A DNA stretch of 24,770 nt from a virus: positions 1-24,770 of the IMG/VR virus record IMGVR_UViG_3300020473_000119; one strand, given 5' to 3'. The position numbers and the translations under genes are program-made. Under the pieces are notes generated by a model, which worked only from the letters and a program-made list of their open reading frames with translations, had not been told where the DNA came from and searched no databases. How positions within the stretch are numbered: position 1 is the first letter of the stretch; each line of letters starts with the position of its first letter. Shown here piece after piece: positions 1 to 13,000 of this stretch.

Positions 1-994
1 CTGTTTTAGTTATTGTTTCTCTTATCGATAGTCCAATACCAGAACTTGCAACACCTTCTAGATTTGATCCATCACCATAGAATGAATTAGCAGTAACAGA
101 ACCACCAGCAGAGACAGTAGTAAATGTAGCACCTACACCAGCAATATCACCACTAAATTGTTGTGCAGTAACTATACCAGTAAAATCTGCACCACCTGCA
201 GCACCACCAGATGTATAGAAATTTATAAGATAATCTGTAAGACCACTTCCTCCACTTACTCTTCCTCTGATACGAATTGGAAGTGATCCTACATTGCCAT
301 CTGGAGATCCAATAATATTAAGTCCTTCACCACTTGCTAAAAAATCACCCCAAGTTGTATATGGATTAGTGTGATCCCATTGTAATCCTATTCTATCATA
401 ACTATAAAATGTCTCCTTTACTTTTAGTTGTGATTGTGTATGGATCTGACCAAAAACAGTTGTTAAACCACCCAAATAAGTAGGACCGTTAACTGTTAAT
501 GCAATACCAGCAGAAGAACTGATAGTATTGATACCAACTATTTTTACTGTACTAATACCAGTTGCATCACCTGTCCATCTACCAGCACCACCTAGACCAG
601 TAAGATTTGCACCATCACCAAAGTAAGTAACAACACCAGTACCAGCAGTTACAATACCAGAATGAATATAAACATCTCCATGAACAACAGTATCTCCTTT
701 AATCGTCGTAATTCCTGTTATAGACGCACCGCCACCAACTCTTATATCTCCACCGTTTAAGTTAACCGATCCATTAAATGTCGCAACGTTAGCATCACCA
801 GTACTTTCTCCAGCACCAACCTGTAATTTACCAGCAACAATCTGACTAGTTCCTGTAGAACCCAAATTAGTTCCATCACCAAGATAGGTATAAACCTCAT
901 CAAAGTTAGAATTTGCTTTAGTACCAGCTTCGTTCAGGGTATCACCAGTACCATCATTCGCAACTGTTCCTGTTGATATACCTAGTTTGGCCAT
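1..994 (-). CDS. Fibre-like virion structural protein with GDGxNL modules (3' end outside window)
   Basis: The reading frame is open from an ATG at 994 to the left edge (about 331 codons), so the C-terminus is missing. The N-terminus reads MAKLGISTGTVANDGTGDTL. At least three short modules of the form (Y/F)xGDG(T/A/S)NLxG are visible (YLGDGTNLG, YFGDGANLTGL, FYGDGSNLEGV) among Gly/Thr/Ser/Val-rich beta-prone sequence. This style is common in structural and fibre proteins of marine T4-like cyanophages. An AGGG ribosome-binding-like stretch precedes the ATG, and a late-type CTAAATA element sits 22 bases upstream, overlapping the stop of the giant gene. It probably forms part of a tail or baseplate appendage. 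It could also be another baseplate-attached structural protein rather than a receptor-binding fibre; the C-terminus that would decide is not in the window. Confidence 0.75.
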   Translation of the reverse strand, partial: MAKLGISTGTVANDGTGDTLNEAGTKANSNFDEVYTYLGDGTNLGSTGTSQIVAGKLQVGAGESTGDANVATFNGSVNLNGGDIRVGGGASITGITTIKGDTVVHGDVYIHSGIVTAGTGVVTYFGDGANLTGLGGAGRWTGDATGISTVKIVGINTISSSAGIALTVNGPTYLGGLTTVFGQIHTQSQLKVKETFYSYDRIGLQWDHTNPYTTWGDFLASGEGLNIIGSPDGNVGSLPIRIRGRVSGGSGLTDYLINFYTSGGAAGGADFTGIVTAQQFSGDIAGVGATFTTVSAGGSVTANSFYGDGSNLEGVASSGIGLSIRETITKT

Positions 995-1016
995 TCTTAT
1001 TCCCTAGTTTATAAAG

Positions 1017-1023
1017 TATTTAG
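1017..1023 (-). promoter_or_regulatory. Candidate T4-type late promoter (CTAAATA)
   Basis: The minus strand reads CTAAATAC, overlapping the stop codon of the giant gene and lying 22 bases before the ATG at 994. T4-like late promoters are a single -10-type box (TATAAATA in T4, NATAAATA/CTAAATA variants in cyanophages). The same heptamer at nearly the same distance precedes gp25. Short AT-rich motif, so moderate support only. Confidence 0.4.
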
Positions 1024-4000
1024 ACTATGTAATTGATTGATCTCAAAGGCTCAAATCTTCTTACAATAGAAGAAGTATGAATACCTGTAGCAGAATGTTC
1101 TATGATTATAGTTTCATCATCAGCATTCTCACCTGTTGCAGAATATTCTCCTACACCAATACCATTTGCACCATAGAATTTATAGTTATTTTGTAATTTG
1201 GATTTGGTTTGTAACTTACCCCAACTATAGTTTCCAATTCCTAAAGGAGTTGTAATATCACCAGTATAAGAATTACCAGATCCAACTACAGAATTATCCA
1301 TAGTATATATCTCATTATCCATAGTAATTCCTGTAGAGTCAAAAGTAATTGTAGATAATCCAGTAACCCTAGAATTTACCCTTCTTACCATTGTTACACC
1401 AACACCAGGAACATTAACTGTCTTATTCTCTACGCTATTAACGCAGTAAACATTATTGACAAATTCGGTTCCTATTGCAACTACAACATCATTAGGATCA
1501 TAAGATTTTATACTTGTGGACGCATTACCAACTGCAGAATTGGTAACAACAAAGTAATCACCTTGTTGTATCTGACTTAATGTAATAGCAGATCCAACTA
1601 AAGATCCATCACGTAAATCAGATTCTAATGGTATATGGAAATCAAACATTAGATAATCACTATTAGCCTTAGTTGTAGTACCAAATCCAACAATTGTTCC
1701 TGAATCACCTGCAAACCAATTAAGTGGTTTTGTTTCTTCAGATAGTGTTGGAGGTGCTATAAGAACTTGTGGTATAGAGTTATATCCAGTACCAGCATAA
1801 GAAACGGTAACTCCAGAAACGGATCCAGTATTGTTAATTGTCGCAGTAGCAAGAGCAGTAGAACCAATTCCAATAGGATTCTGTATAGAAACTGTTGGAG
1901 TAGTTGAATAACCAACACCACCATCAGTAACAGTTACTGAAATTATTCCATCACCAGAAAGTGTTGCTGTTGCAGATGCTCCAATTTGAGTCTCCATATC
2001 AACAAAAGTGACTTTCTTCTGGAATAATAAGTATGGATCAACATTGTTCTCATTCTTACCATCGAATAATGGTCTCAAATTATCAACATAAACCTCAGTA
2101 GATCCAGCAGAAATTGGTCTTGTTATATAAGCAGTTGGAGAAATAACAGGTTCATATAATTCTCTTGCCTTACCAACTTGTGTTTCATCAATAATCATAT
2201 CTTCGGTTTGACGACACCATATAACTGGTCTTAATAAATTAGCGTCATCAGTATTACCTGGACCTGGATATGGATCTGTTTGAGCAGTATCAATTGATAT
2301 TATCTGAGTAGCAATTCTTTCCTCTTCAGTCATATAATATGGTTGATCTTTTTCGGGATCATTTTCAATCTGTAAGGAATCACCACGTTTAACTGTATCA
2401 ATAATATTTCTAAAGACCACATCAACATCACCACTTCCTTTATAGAATAAGATCTTAGAAGTATCACCTTTCTTAGGTGCTTCACCAAAGGTAATTACAC
2501 TACCACCATCAAATCTAAATCCTTTACCAGGAACTTGTAATATATCATTAACAAATACTAATAGAGTATCTTCAACATTGATATTAGAACCTTCTGAAGA
2601 TTTAATAGCAATAATATTACCACCAACTTTTATTGGGAATGTAACTCTCTTAGAATCAAATAAATGATCTACATTATCTAATGTCTGTAACATACCCATT
2701 GACCAACCGTTAAATTCGTCAGTGAATATATCCTGAACAGTGAGTTGGAATTCCTCAAAGTCAGATGTTGTTGGAATACCTAAAGTACCACCAGAAGAAA
2801 CAGTTAATGTCTCACCAACACCATAACGATATCCGCTATTATTAATAGAGAAACTAATAACACTAGAACCTTGACCAACAATAATATCAGCAGTAGCATA
2901 TGTTCCAACACCTGCAGGAGCAGATCCACTATAAACTAATGGAATATTAGAGTATGAAAGTGGTTCATCAATTACAACATCTAAGAATGGATCAACTTTA
3001 CCACCTCTTGCATAAATGTGATGACGTGTTGATAATCCACTATTAACCTCAAATGATGTACTATCAAGTACCTTAAGAACTACACTACCATCAACAGCAG
3101 GGTCAACACCACTAGGAGAAAGATTCTTTGCTCTAGGTGCAACAATTGCTTGCTGAACAACTCCACCAGACTTATAGAATGTTGGTACAGTAGAGACTCC
3201 AATATTAACTGAAAGTACTGTAGATCCAACACTAACAGCATTTGCTACTGTTCCACCAACATAAGTGTGGTTATAGTTACCACCACTCTTAACTGCACCA
3301 GGAGTAGCACTAATGAAGGTATGAGGATAATTATGACTAATAGCACCTTGACCACCATTAACATTAATTAGAATAGTAGTCGTAGTAACTGCTAGAATTT
3401 CTAGTGAAGTATTATATGCATAATCAGCACCACCAGATGTGTTAGCACCAGATGCACGAGGATATGTTCTGTTCTGAACTCCAGCATTATTACATGAGAA
3501 GTTTAATGAATTAGCGACAAGTCTAATACCTTCACCAGGAGATAATGTATGAAGACCAATTGTTAACTCCATTTCACCAGAATCTGGATTATAAGTCGCA
3601 TCTGAAACATCGTGACTTACTTCTGGAGTTGTTCCAACATTTAATGTAATTGTACCAGCAGATTGATTAGCACTAGCAACATTAACAAATTTATCATGTA
3701 TAGGATCAGTTACTCTTGGATATGTGTGAGTAGTAGAATCACTATCCATAGCACAAGTAAATGCTAATGAATCTGTCTTAATCTTAACAGCATCACCAAT
3801 CTTTAATCCATGATTAGCACCAATTGTTAGAACCAAATTACCATTAGAAGGTATGTAAGTTGCATTAGTAACATTTTTCTGAACTAAATTACCAATACCA
3901 ATAACATCTACTCCATTGTAAGTAGGATCTGGTTTTCTTGGATACTTATGTTGAGTAGCATTTCCATCTTTAGTACATGTAAATGTTAAAGATTCAGTAG

Positions 4001-7000
4001 TAATGCCAATATTTGTACCAGTAGTTAATGAATGAGGCTCACTAAGAGTCATTGTCATAATACCAGTAGATGCAGTGTAATCTGCATTAGTTACTGTATA
4101 ATTTACAGAAGTACTAACTCCAACATTCAACGTAACTGTATTATTAGTTGTTGAAGCAACAGAAACTGATGTTTCATATATTGGATCTGTTCCTCTTGGG
4201 TAACTATGTGGACTTACATAATCATCCATTGAACAAGTAAATGTCAAACTATCTTTAGCAATTCTAACAGATTCACCTGCTTTTGTTATTCCATTAGGAG
4301 TAGAAGTTTGATATACATGATTTGTTACATTAGAAGAAGGAACATTATCTACAACTCTAACAGCAAATTTATTTTCATCTACCTTAGAAACTGGTAACCA
4401 CTTATCGTGTGCAGGATCTGGTTCTACAACTCCACTACCTTTATGAACTGCTGCTCTTGGATATGAATGATCTGAATTATATCCATCTTGATCACAACGG
4501 AATGTTATTGCATTATCTGCAATTTTAATCCTATCTCCAGTAGATAAACCATGAAATGCAGATGTCATAGTCATAATTCCAGAAATTGGATCATATTCTG
4601 CATTACTAATAGTAAATGTAGAAGATCCACGTAATGAATGATTTTCAATAGTTAATACTAATTCTCCAGTAGATCCTGTATAAGTTGCATCTGAAACATC
4701 ATACTTAACAAGAGGTGATGTACCGACATTAACAGTAAGTGTATGCTGACTTGTTCCAGTAATTGCAGTTGCTATTCCTGCTACTGGATCTGTTATTCTT
4801 GGATATGAGTGTCTTGTAGTATTTCCATCCATTTCACAAGTAAATGTGATAGCATCAGCATTAACTGTAATAGTATCATCAACGGTATAACCATGATTAG
4901 GAATGGTTAGTACTAATTCACCTTTTTCTGCATCATAAGTTGCATCAGTAGGTGTTGTAGTTCCTATTCCAGTTACATTAACTCCACCATCAATAGCACT
5001 TACAAAGGTATGATTATAATCACCACCCTTAATAACTGCACCAGATGTAGCACTAACAAATCTATGAGTATGATCACCACCAGTCTTAATTGCATCAACC
5101 GCATTACCACCTGCCCAGGTATGAGCATATTGATCACTAGCACCTGCTGCACCCACATCAACAGTTATTTTACCGTTGTTATGAATTAATCCACTCTCAA
5201 GTGCAGAATGGAATACATGAATAGTTGTATTTGATGAAGGTCTTTCAGTGAAATCTAAAACATAAACATCAAAACCATTAGCAGATACATTAGAAATTTT
5301 TAACCATCTATCAATTGAATAATCACCTTTTCTTGGATAAGAATGAACGGTCTCAAAATCATCTTTATTACATCTAAAGGATATTGAATTTTCCTTAAAT
5401 TTAATAAAGTCATTATTAGTAAATCCATGATTAGTACTGGTAGTAACTGACATTTTACCAGTATATGGATCATATGTTGCATTACTTACCGTGTAATGTG
5501 CTCCATCATCCAATATTGTAATTGGTCTGTTATAAGCAATATCTTTTCCTCTTGGATAGATATGAGTTGTAGCACCATTATCCATACCACAAGTCATTCC
5601 TAATCCAGTAAATATAACCTGTTTGTCACTACCTATTCCATGAGAAGTAGTAGTCGTTACAGTCATTATACCAGTTGTATTATCATATTCTGCACCATAT
5701 ATGCTAACTGCTGGTGCATAATCACAAGTAAATGCTATTCCAGAAAGAACAACCATTTCAGATTCAGATAATCCATGAGGATTAATAGTAGTTACTGTAG
5801 TTACACCATTAGTTCTTGTGTAAGTAACATTCTGAATTTCACTTGGAGCATGGAAAACTTGCTCATTGGTGACATTTATTCCAGTAACATGTCCATCAGA
5901 AATTGTCGCTGTACCAATACTAACAACCTTATTTGGAATATTAGGGGTAGTTACAACTCCAACATTAACAACTGTCTGAATTCCAACTCTATAACCAGAT
6001 CCACTATTACCAATACTTACTGATCCAATTGTTCCTGCAATAGAAACATTAGCAGTTCCACCAGCAACAACTAATGGTTGATACCCTAAACCTGCTTTAG
6101 ATCCAACTGAAACGATTACACCGCCTCTTGGGAAGGATGAAATACCAACATCATTAGTAATAGTCCTTGCAGTACCAACAAAGGTAACAGATGTAATACC
6201 TGCACTTTCTTCTAAGAAATAATCACCTACAAGTCCTGGTTCCTGGAAGATATCGTTAATAAGAACAATAGCATTATCTTGCTCAACACCAGTAAAGTTA
6301 CCTCCTCCTGTTTTTAGTGTAAATGTACTATCAATTGCATCAAAATTAGCAGAAATATCATCAAAAATAAAGTTATTACTATATGCTTCTGATGATGTAT
6401 CAGGAATACCTGAACGCATAAAGGATCTTCCTTGGAAACTTGATCCAGTCTCGATACCTACCCAATCCCTCTCATCAGGTTCATTTGTTGTAGAACTAAA
6501 TGGTACATTACCATAAGGTGCTTCTACGAAATTAAGTACATTATCAACAATATTATAATTACCCTGAACCTTAGTTACTAATGCACTAGTTGCAGCATAT
6601 CCAACTTTAGTACCTAACCAAGGTCTACGTACTCTTATACCATTAGCAGTTCCAATACCTACACCTTCTACTTTCATTATCTCATCACCAATCTTAATCA
6701 AATCTCCACCAAATATAGAAGTAATACTACCAACCTGTACTAGATTATCTGTAGTGAATAATTGTTGATCTAAATGTGTTGTTAATGCTGTAGATACAAC
6801 TGGAGATTGAATAATGTTATCAAGAGCAACAAGAACCTTTGTATTCTGCCTTTCAGTAACAAATTTCATTGTTGTACCAATACCAACACTGGTAATATCA
6901 AGAATTTCTGGTGTACCTAAAAGTGCATTCTCTGCTGTTGATGCTAACTTAATTTTCTCCTCATCAAGTTTAACAGCATAAACTGTACGAGGAAGTCTAT

Positions 7001-10000
7001 CAGTCTGACCAATACCAGGAATAGTTTCAGTAGCAATACCAATATTAGTACTACTTCCCAATCCAATAGGTTCGTATGTAAGTTTTTCGCCAGTAACAAA
7101 GTAATGGTTCGGTAACTTAATTGTATTATCTAAAACATTAACAATTGCAGGATCACTTCCATCAAATTCTCTTTCAAAAATAGGATAATTGTTATGAGTT
7201 AGATTAAATGCTCTCTTAATATCACTATGAGTACCTTCATAAGTACCAGATTCAGATTGTATTAGTGCATTATCAAAAGTAATTTGATCTTGTAAATCAT
7301 CCTGAACCTTAAGGGCATTCATGAAATATGTTATTGAACTTGCTTCATTTGCAGGTGGAGTAAATGTTACTTCTACAAATGAAGTTCCACCTGGATTCTT
7401 ATCAAGTCTATAACCAAATGTACCCAATCCAGCAACATCATTATGACTTAAAATTCCCCATTCGGCTTCGTATACTTCACCAGTTTGCATTCCTTCATTA
7501 TAATCATCAATAATCATATGTTCACTGAAATATCTTATAGAACTAGCATCACCAAAGTTACCACCATTCAGAGTTTCAACATATGCCATGAAATATGCAC
7601 CATCATATCCATCAGTATTTGGATCCAATTGAGTTGGATACTTCATAATTACTTGAGGAGTTGGTGTACCTGATGCAGATATAGTAATACGATCACTCTC
7701 TAAACGAGCATGTTTCATATTAGTTGTACAAGCAGTACCAACAGTTCCAGTTTTAGTAGTGTTATAATTAAATTCCTTAATGATAGTGTTAATTACAGTA
7801 AGAACTCTAAAGAACTGCTGTCCTGTTCCTGAAGTTGTAAGATCTATTGCAATATTCTCTTTTGCATTTTCTTCTGTTGTCGCTAACTGAATAATATCCT
7901 CACTTACATTGATAACATAATAAGTTGTACCGTCAGTAAGACCACCAATCGGTAATGCACCTTCCGTATACTTTAATCCAGATCCTGTTGACAATCTATG
8001 ATTTATCATAGTAATTGTGTCATCAGTATCATTAACTTCAGAAGGTTCTACTGTAAATAATCTATTAGTTGCAGGGAAAGGAATAAAGTCAATCTTAGCA
8101 TTAGCACCATCAAGATAAGCATAATATGTTCCCATACCAGCAGATGCAACTTCCCCAACATCAGTGGTTATTTGAGGATATTCGATTATTTCAATCTTAC
8201 CGAATGCATCAATTATGAAATTGAGTTCATCCATTTCATATTCATTACTTGATCCCGTAATTTCTACGAGGACTTTTCCAGCAGTAATGCTATCATTAGT
8301 ATTATCAAATTCGGCAATAGTAGTAGTTCCACCTGAAATATCAAAACTACCAGTATCGATTAAAGTTCTACCAATAGTTGTTGTACCAATTCCTGCTAAA
8401 TTATCATCAATATTGTAAGATAAGCATGTAATATCAAAATCATTTACAGTACTTCTTGTTGGATAAAATAATAACTGTCCATCAGTCCCTTGTACTGTGA
8501 AATCAAATGTTCCAAGATCATATTCAGTTTCTACTCTTGCATATTGACTGATATAAGCATTGTAGTTGTCATTAACAATATCAACAACCATAATCTGTCT
8601 TTCGCCAAGATATCTTTTATCTCTAACGTAAGTAATATACTTCTGTGCTCTTACATCTGATAATGTAAAGTTACTTACTACACTGAATGGAGTAGGTCTA
8701 GGATTACTATTAAATGTTGGACTTATATCATCAATAGAAAGTACTCTGTTACCAATAGACTCAAAGTAATCAGTAAGTGTCTTACTTGTAAATCTTATTT
8801 CATTAGACAGTGTGCTATTACCAATTTGTAATGAATTTTCACTTACTAAATCAAAATCATGAACACAATTTAAGTTACCAACTCCAATACACTCTGATAT
8901 TACATCAGAATATGTAAGAGCAGTAGTTACACCAATAACCATAGATGCAGGTACATGATTTTCGACACCTGATCCACCACCTTTAATATAATACCCAGAT
9001 CCACCTTCAGGTAATGAAGAATCGGAAATTACTTCATAATCAGAATATTTCTTAAATCCTAATGTATGGTTTAATGTCGATACTACATCTTGCCAGGTAT
9101 CATAAGCAATTCTAGATTTTAATGAATATGAGAAATTCTGATAATATAGACTATCTTGCAATCTCTGCTGATTATCATCTAAGAACCCAGAATTAGATTC
9201 CCATCCACTGGATATTTTTGAGGAAACATCCAAATTTATACTAGAATCAAATGTTCTTATAGAAGACGTAATTCCAGATGCAGCAGAAGATTCACCAGTA
9301 ACTAACTCATTAGTAACAAATTTATCATTAGAAACAACTTTTAATACTCCAGTAATGGGATTCCAGGATTCTACAGTACCAGTTGCACTAGGTGATGTTA
9401 AAACTTCATTGCTAAAGAAATCATTATTCTTTAGGGTAACATCAAATATTGGAAAATCTCTTTCTGGAATTACTCTACCAACAGAATTAATTGGATCATA
9501 TTGTCCTGGTTCCTGTCCAGAAGGTAACATTCCTTCTAAATTGAAGAATATAGATCCAATACCACCAAGATTTGGAGTAGTCTTACTGACAGTAAACATC
9601 TTATAGTCATATGCTGATGAGTTGAATCCAAATCCAGTAGATCCAACACCAACACTAACATTCTCAATTAAGAACTGGGTTCCAATATCAAAAGGGAATA
9701 CATCACTAAATCCAGTATTAAATCCAATTACAACTTCTTTAGTTGCTGTAGTAAATCCTATAGTAGCAATACCAATTCCATTAGTATTATTAATAGGTAA
9801 GATTATTGGAGGAACAGGACTAACATTAGACTTATTTTTAATTACTGATACCTGATCATCCCCTAATTTATATTTTAATTCAATATCATCAATTCTTTCC
9901 TTAGTTGATCCATCAAAAACTAATAAAGTAGGTGCTTTAATATATCCATTACCTACAGAAGTAATACCAACAGACTCTATTCTAGAAAGTGAATTTAAGA

Positions 10001-13000
10001 ATAATGTTTGAGGTAAATTCGTAGTTGGTCTTAAAGTATTATCTGATGGGAAATCAAATCCAATATCATTAACTTTAGTAGTCTTAATTTGACCGATAGA
10101 AGTACTAATTGGATTAACTATTGCACCACTACCAGAAATTGATGCAACTGAAGTAATTCCAGGCAATGAATAGTAATTAGCACCACCATTTACAATACTA
10201 ATTTCAGCAATAGCACCAACAGCACTTCTTGATGATGTTTTATAAGATAATTCTGGATTTTCGTTCTTATATGATGTTACTTCAGGTAATGAACCAACCG
10301 TAAAATCAAATTTATTAGTATCCGCAATAGCAACTATTCTTCTTCCACTAAAGAAACTATCCTTAACTTCTATTTTATTGCTATCAAATACTTCCTTATC
10401 AGGTTGAATTTCTTCTTTAACTGGTGGAAGATCTGTTTCATATAATGGAGTTAAATTATAATAAAGTGAATCTGGAGAATACTTATCTATTGTTATAGTA
10501 ACAGTAGCAGTTGAGTTTATACCAGCTATTCCATTTCTAACAATATCAGTAACTCTATTATTCCAAGGTTCAGTAAAATTATTATCAGTAAAGAAATCAA
10601 GCTCAAATGCTGAATATGGTTGAGAATCTCTTATAAATGCTAAACTAGAATCTCCAACATCAAATACAAGTGTAGAATCCTTATATGCATTAAGTGGTGG
10701 ATTTATTGGTCCAATATTTCCAGCAGTTGCACTTGTAATATTAACAAAATTAGGTTTAAATTGTTGTGCTTCCCAAAGAGTAGGACATAATTTAATTGTA
10801 TCAACATCTTGAACATAGAGATAATATATTCTATTATTCTCCAATCCACCAGAAGGACTTATAGCAGTATAAACAACCTTTTGTTCGGTTACAAATCCAT
10901 GATTTTTTATTGTAATTGAATCCTTTTCAAGATTAACATCAGTATCTGCAAATGCTACTTCATTAACAATAAGTCTCCTGTTAAAATCATTATACTTAAC
11001 AAAATAAGTAGATGCAACACCTGGATTTACATTAACAATTACTTCATCACCATTTGATAAACCATGATCTTCATCTAATGCAGCAGTTGTTAAATGTCTA
11101 GTTACAGTTGCAGTAATTTGTTCGTAATTTGTCTTAAAACTATGAGCCTCAAATGGAGTAGAAGGTGCAGTAAATAGTAGCGTTGTAGAGTCCTTATATG
11201 CCTCTGCAAGACCTTGGAAAGTACCTGTGCTACCAATACCTACCCTAACAGTAGATAAACCAATTAAGTTGTCATTTATCTTTGCAACAAATAATTTTTT
11301 ACCATCTTCTAGGGGACTAGGAGTTGATACATTATAATAACCTGCTGTTATAACACCAACCGTAGCAATACCAATTCCCTCTACACCCTCAAACATAGGA
11401 AGTGAAGGAGAATAGGTTACTTCATCACCAGTACTTAATTTATGTGCTGGTAAGTAAATAGATCTTGTTGCGATATTTAATATAGATGCTCCTGCTCCTG
11501 GATTATTAATATATGCAGTATGAGTTAATCCAATAGTAAGACCAAATCCAACACTTTCTGCAGGATCAAAATAATATTGAGTATTCTTTTTACCTGTAAA
11601 TGTAGTACTTAACCCTGCAGGTATAGTGAATTTCTTTGATTCTTCTACAATCGGAGTATTAGTCTGAAGTGAAGAATTTGTAGAAAGACCAGGATCTACA
11701 TTAACATTTCTTAAAACCCGTATTCTAGAAGATCTTTCATCCTTATTAAGTACTTGAATCCTTTCTGGTTGATCGAAAAATCCTGCAGCATCACCAACCT
11801 CAAAAGTATCATTAATACTTACCCAATCAAAATTACCTCTAGCATTAAAGTAAGTAATAATTCCCGTCATCTCTATATCAGAAGCACCAGCAACTGTTGT
11901 TCCCAATCCAACTAAAGTAAATGATCCCGTTTCAACTTTTATAGGATATACTCCTTCTATACCAGAGGATGTAGTAGATAAACCACTAATACTTACTAAA
12001 TTACCATTTAAGAAGTTATGGGGTTCATTAGTAAGTATTTCATAAGAATTTGATGGATATATTTCACAATCTGTAATTGTTGAAGTAGCAACACTAATAG
12101 TATCAAATCTCTTACCTTCTACCATAGTAACTCTGGCAGAAGCTCCTGATCCTTTTGTGCCTAAATTATCAAAACGAATTGTATCACCTACACTATAATC
12201 TTTACCACCTGTATCAATTCCAATAGATTCTATTCTACCTGGAGCAACACCTGTAATATCTACAGTTTGTTTTAGTTCATTTGGTAAAGAAATATATCCA
12301 TAATCTACACCTTCTTCATGTAAATTATTTGGAGTCGTGTTTCTTACCCAATTAGTTTCAGAAATATCATATTCATCTTGATTAGACTTCTTATCAAAAT
12401 TAAATTCATTAGGTTTTGACTTAAATTTATCACCAATTAAATAAGGGAATGAAGGTTGCTTATATCCAACAAATTGACCAGAAGTTGCAATATCTTCCTC
12501 AACTGTTGCAAAATATGCATAAACACCTTCTGGAAATTCAGGAGTTACGCAAAATCTACCATTATTTTCATCAAGAACTGTTTCATCCGAGACCTTTTGG
12601 TAATTATAATCTTCTACAAAAAATCCTTCAGGTGCAAATGGAGGTCTATTTGCTAATGATACTGCATCTCTACTATTATACCCAGATTTCATCTGAGCAA
12701 TTATTCCACCAGCTTTTGTTATATAACCATAAGGACCATAAATTGGATTGCCATCATATGCCCATCCAATAATAGGAGAATGTTGTGAAGAAGTATTTTC
12801 ATTACCACCAAGGTCTTTAGACAGATCATAACTGCCGTACATTGTCCTACCAACCTGATCAACAGAGAATACCCTTTCTCTTAATTTTCTTGGAGCATAT
12901 AAATGAGAATATTGAAGTGTTTCTTCTGAATTAATCCCATCTACCAAATATCCATCATCGACTGTAAATTTATTAATATTTCTACTAACTAAATTAACAT

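Noticed and set aside
5300-12772. Plus- and minus-strand frames of 60-107 codons inside the giant gene (for example 12449-12772, 9355-9606, 9622-9855 and 5300-5482)
   Set aside because: They lie entirely within the giant coding frame and are low-complexity, with no ribosome-binding sites or recognisable families; they are by-products of its repetitive codons.
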